A program made the position numbers and the translations under genes. Below, one piece after another: positions 4,744 through 6,033 of a DNA stretch of 6,033 nucleotides (position 1 is the first letter of the stretch; each line of letters begins with the position of its first letter). The notes below the pieces were generated by a model. It did no database searches and was not told the DNA's origin. It was given only the letters and a program-made list of their open reading frames with translations. The stretch is from Thermoplasmata archaeon (lineage in GTDB: Archaea; Thermoplasmatota; Thermoplasmata; UBA184), in the NCBI GenBank assembly GCA_030042855.1, contig JASHYU010000059.1:1-6033 (forward strand). The letters run 5' to 3'.

Positions 4744-4963
4744 GGGCCACGGACTCCGGCGCGCCCTATGCCATTTGCGCGAGCCGGAGGGCGTCCGTCT
4801 GCTTCCGACGGGAGGCCCGACCCCAAACTAGCGCTGGCCGAAGTCGCGGGTACGCCGCGAGGCGGGAGGGCGGACCTCGGAGCGTTCAGCCCCATCCGAG
4901 CGCCACTCGCCATAAACATTTCGTGGAGTTTTAATACGCGACCGTGCTACGCCGTCCCTAGCC
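4744..4963. other. Divergent promoter region between peptidase and permease
   Basis: 220 bases with no gene. The right end is AT-rich and carries the permease TATA box. The minus strand has AATGTTTATG near 4911-4920, which could start a peptidase transcript with a long leader, and a weaker patch CAAATGGCATAG (4766-4777) about 28 bases before the peptidase start. Nothing else is evident. Confidence 0.55.
4929..4937 (+). promoter_or_regulatory. TATA box of the permease gene
   Basis: TTTTAATAC is the best match in the window to an archaeal TATA box. Its centre is about 31 bases upstream of the ATG at 4964, so transcription should begin only a few bases before the start codon. No Shine-Dalgarno sequence precedes the ATG, which fits a nearly leaderless mRNA. 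Confidence 0.6.
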
Positions 4964-6033
4964 ATGGCGACGAACTCGGGTGTCGACCAGGTGCTGCTCG
5001 CCGACGAATCGGACCGGAAGCTGCGACGGGCCCTGTCCTTCCAGGATCTGTTCATGATCTCGTTCGGAGGGGTCGTCGGCTCCGGCTGGCTCTTCGCCGT
5101 GTCGTTCGCCGCGGAGCTCGCGGGCCCCGCTTCGATCGTGGCGTGGATCATCTGCGGGATCTTCATGATGGCGATCGGTCTCTGTTTCGCGGAGATCGCC
5201 TCCTCGCTCCATCGATCCGGGCAGCTCGTACGCGGCCCGCTCTATTCGCACGGTGGCTTCACCGGATACATCATCGCGGCCGCGTACATCCTGGGCTCGA
5301 TCACCGTCCCGGCGATCGAGGCCGAGGCCGTCATCACCTACCTCGCTTCGAGTCCGCCGGGCATCATCCCGAACGCGGTGGCCCCGAACGGTCTCCTCAC
5401 GAGCCAGGGGATCGGGATCGCCATCCTCCTCCTGATCGGTTTCTTCTTCCTGAACTACGTCGGGGTGCGGTTCCTCGGCGCGTTCAACACCGTCGTCACC
5501 TGGTGGAAGTTCATCATCCCCACCCTGACGATCATCTTCCTGTTCACCGTCTTCCATTCCAGCAACCTGACGATCGCCGGCGGGTTCGCGCCGTTCGGCT
5601 GGCCGGGCATCTTCACCTCCATCCCGACGGCCGGGATCGGCTTCGCGTACCTTGGGTTCCGAGGCGCCGCCCAGTTCTCGGGCGAAGCGAAGAACCCCCA
5701 GCGCGACGCCCCACGCGCGATCATCTACTCGATCTCCGCCGCGGTCGTGCTCTACGTGTTGCTCCAGGTGGTCTTCATCGGCGCCATCCGGTGGTCGGCC
5801 GCGGGCATCACTCCGCCTGACTGGTCGGGTCTCGGCACGGGTCCGCTCCACACCGCGCCGTTCTACAACATCATGAAGGAAGCCGGCCCCGCGCTCCTGG
5901 GCGGGTTCGCGGCGTTCCTCCTCGCGGACGCGGTCATCTCGCCGGCGGGCACCGGGTGGGTCTTCCTGGGTGAGGCCACGCGGGCCGTGTACGGCGTCGG
6001 CGCGGACGGCTTCTTCCCGAAGCCGCTCCTCCG
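4964..6033 (+). CDS. APC-superfamily amino-acid permease, N-terminal 356 residues
   Basis: ATG at 4964; the frame runs off the right edge after 356 codons, so the C-terminus is missing (family members are usually 450-550 residues). After a short polar N-terminus, LRRALSFQDLFMISFGGVVGSGWLF (20-44) contains the APC signature GGVVGSGW in the unwound part of TM1. TM2 follows (about 58-73), then FAEIASSLHRSGQ (75-87), the conserved segment leading to TM3. Further hydrophobic segments lie near 101-118, 149-166, 183-206, 222-240, 264-287 and 319-344. FRGAAQFSGEAKNPQRDAP (242-260) is the conserved cytoplasmic loop after TM6 ('E-KNP-R--P'). These transporters take up amino acids in symport with protons or sodium. 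The substrate is not decidable. It is divergent from the S9 peptidase, which could supply or use the same amino acids. The start is supported by the TATA box and by the match to the family N-terminus. Confidence 0.9.
   Translation, partial: MATNSGVDQVLLADESDRKLRRALSFQDLFMISFGGVVGSGWLFAVSFAAELAGPASIVAWIICGIFMMAIGLCFAEIASSLHRSGQLVRGPLYSHGGFTGYIIAAAYILGSITVPAIEAEAVITYLASSPPGIIPNAVAPNGLLTSQGIGIAILLLIGFFFLNYVGVRFLGAFNTVVTWWKFIIPTLTIIFLFTVFHSSNLTIAGGFAPFGWPGIFTSIPTAGIGFAYLGFRGAAQFSGEAKNPQRDAPRAIIYSISAAVVLYVLLQVVFIGAIRWSAAGITPPDWSGLGTGPLHTAPFYNIMKEAGPALLGGFAAFLLADAVISPAGTGWVFLGEATRAVYGVGADGFFPKPLL

Noticed and set aside
1..6033. CRISPR arrays, insertion sequences, phage or toxin-antitoxin systems
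   Set aside because: There are no regularly spaced repeats beyond the short TGTCGAACA copies, and no transposase or integrase motifs. The RHH protein is paired with an FtsZ-like gene and not with a toxin-like gene.

Overview
The window is a GC-rich piece of what is most likely an archaeal chromosome. Archaeal signs are a PAC2-family proteasome-assembly chaperone, a ribbon-helix-helix (RHH) regulator next to an FtsZ-superfamily GTPase, and AT-rich TATA-like boxes about 25-32 bases upstream of several start codons, with almost no room for a leader. A high-GC member of the Thermoplasmatota would fit, but that placement is inference; no rRNA or other phylogenetic marker is present.

Layout: (1) 1-261, + strand, the C-terminal end of a PAC2-family protein whose last residues (M-Y-G) fit the HbYX proteasome-docking motif. 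(2) 299-2022, - strand, a three-gene block read right to left: a protein with one clear and one probable RHH domain (1522-2022), a divergent FtsZ-like GTPase (561-1484) and a 55-residue protein with two membrane segments (299-466). (3) 2023-2408, a relatively AT-rich divergent intergenic region with a 9-base repeat spaced by 21 bases, perfect palindromes, TATA-like boxes and a possible 32-codon ORF. (4) 2409-2882, + strand, a probable SRPBCC/START-fold protein. (5) 2899-4743, - strand, a complete S9-family (prolyl-oligopeptidase-type) serine peptidase with its catalytic triad visible. (6) 4744-4963, a divergent promoter region, then (7) 4964 to the window end, + strand, an APC-superfamily amino-acid permease cut off by the edge.

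The most interesting part is the RHH / FtsZ-like / small membrane protein block. It resembles the haloarchaeal cdrS-ftsZ2 operon, where a small RHH regulator is co-transcribed with a cell-division FtsZ. Here the regulator appears to carry two RHH units, and the GTPase keeps the nucleotide-binding G-loop motifs but lacks a recognisable T7 catalytic loop and the usual C-terminal domain, ending instead in a proline-rich linker and a short hydrophobic/acidic tail. A regulated, possibly non-hydrolysing FtsZ-like protein that works with a small membrane protein is a reasonable hypothesis. The S9 peptidase and the permease are divergently arranged and could together serve peptide and amino-acid use; this is a weaker inference.
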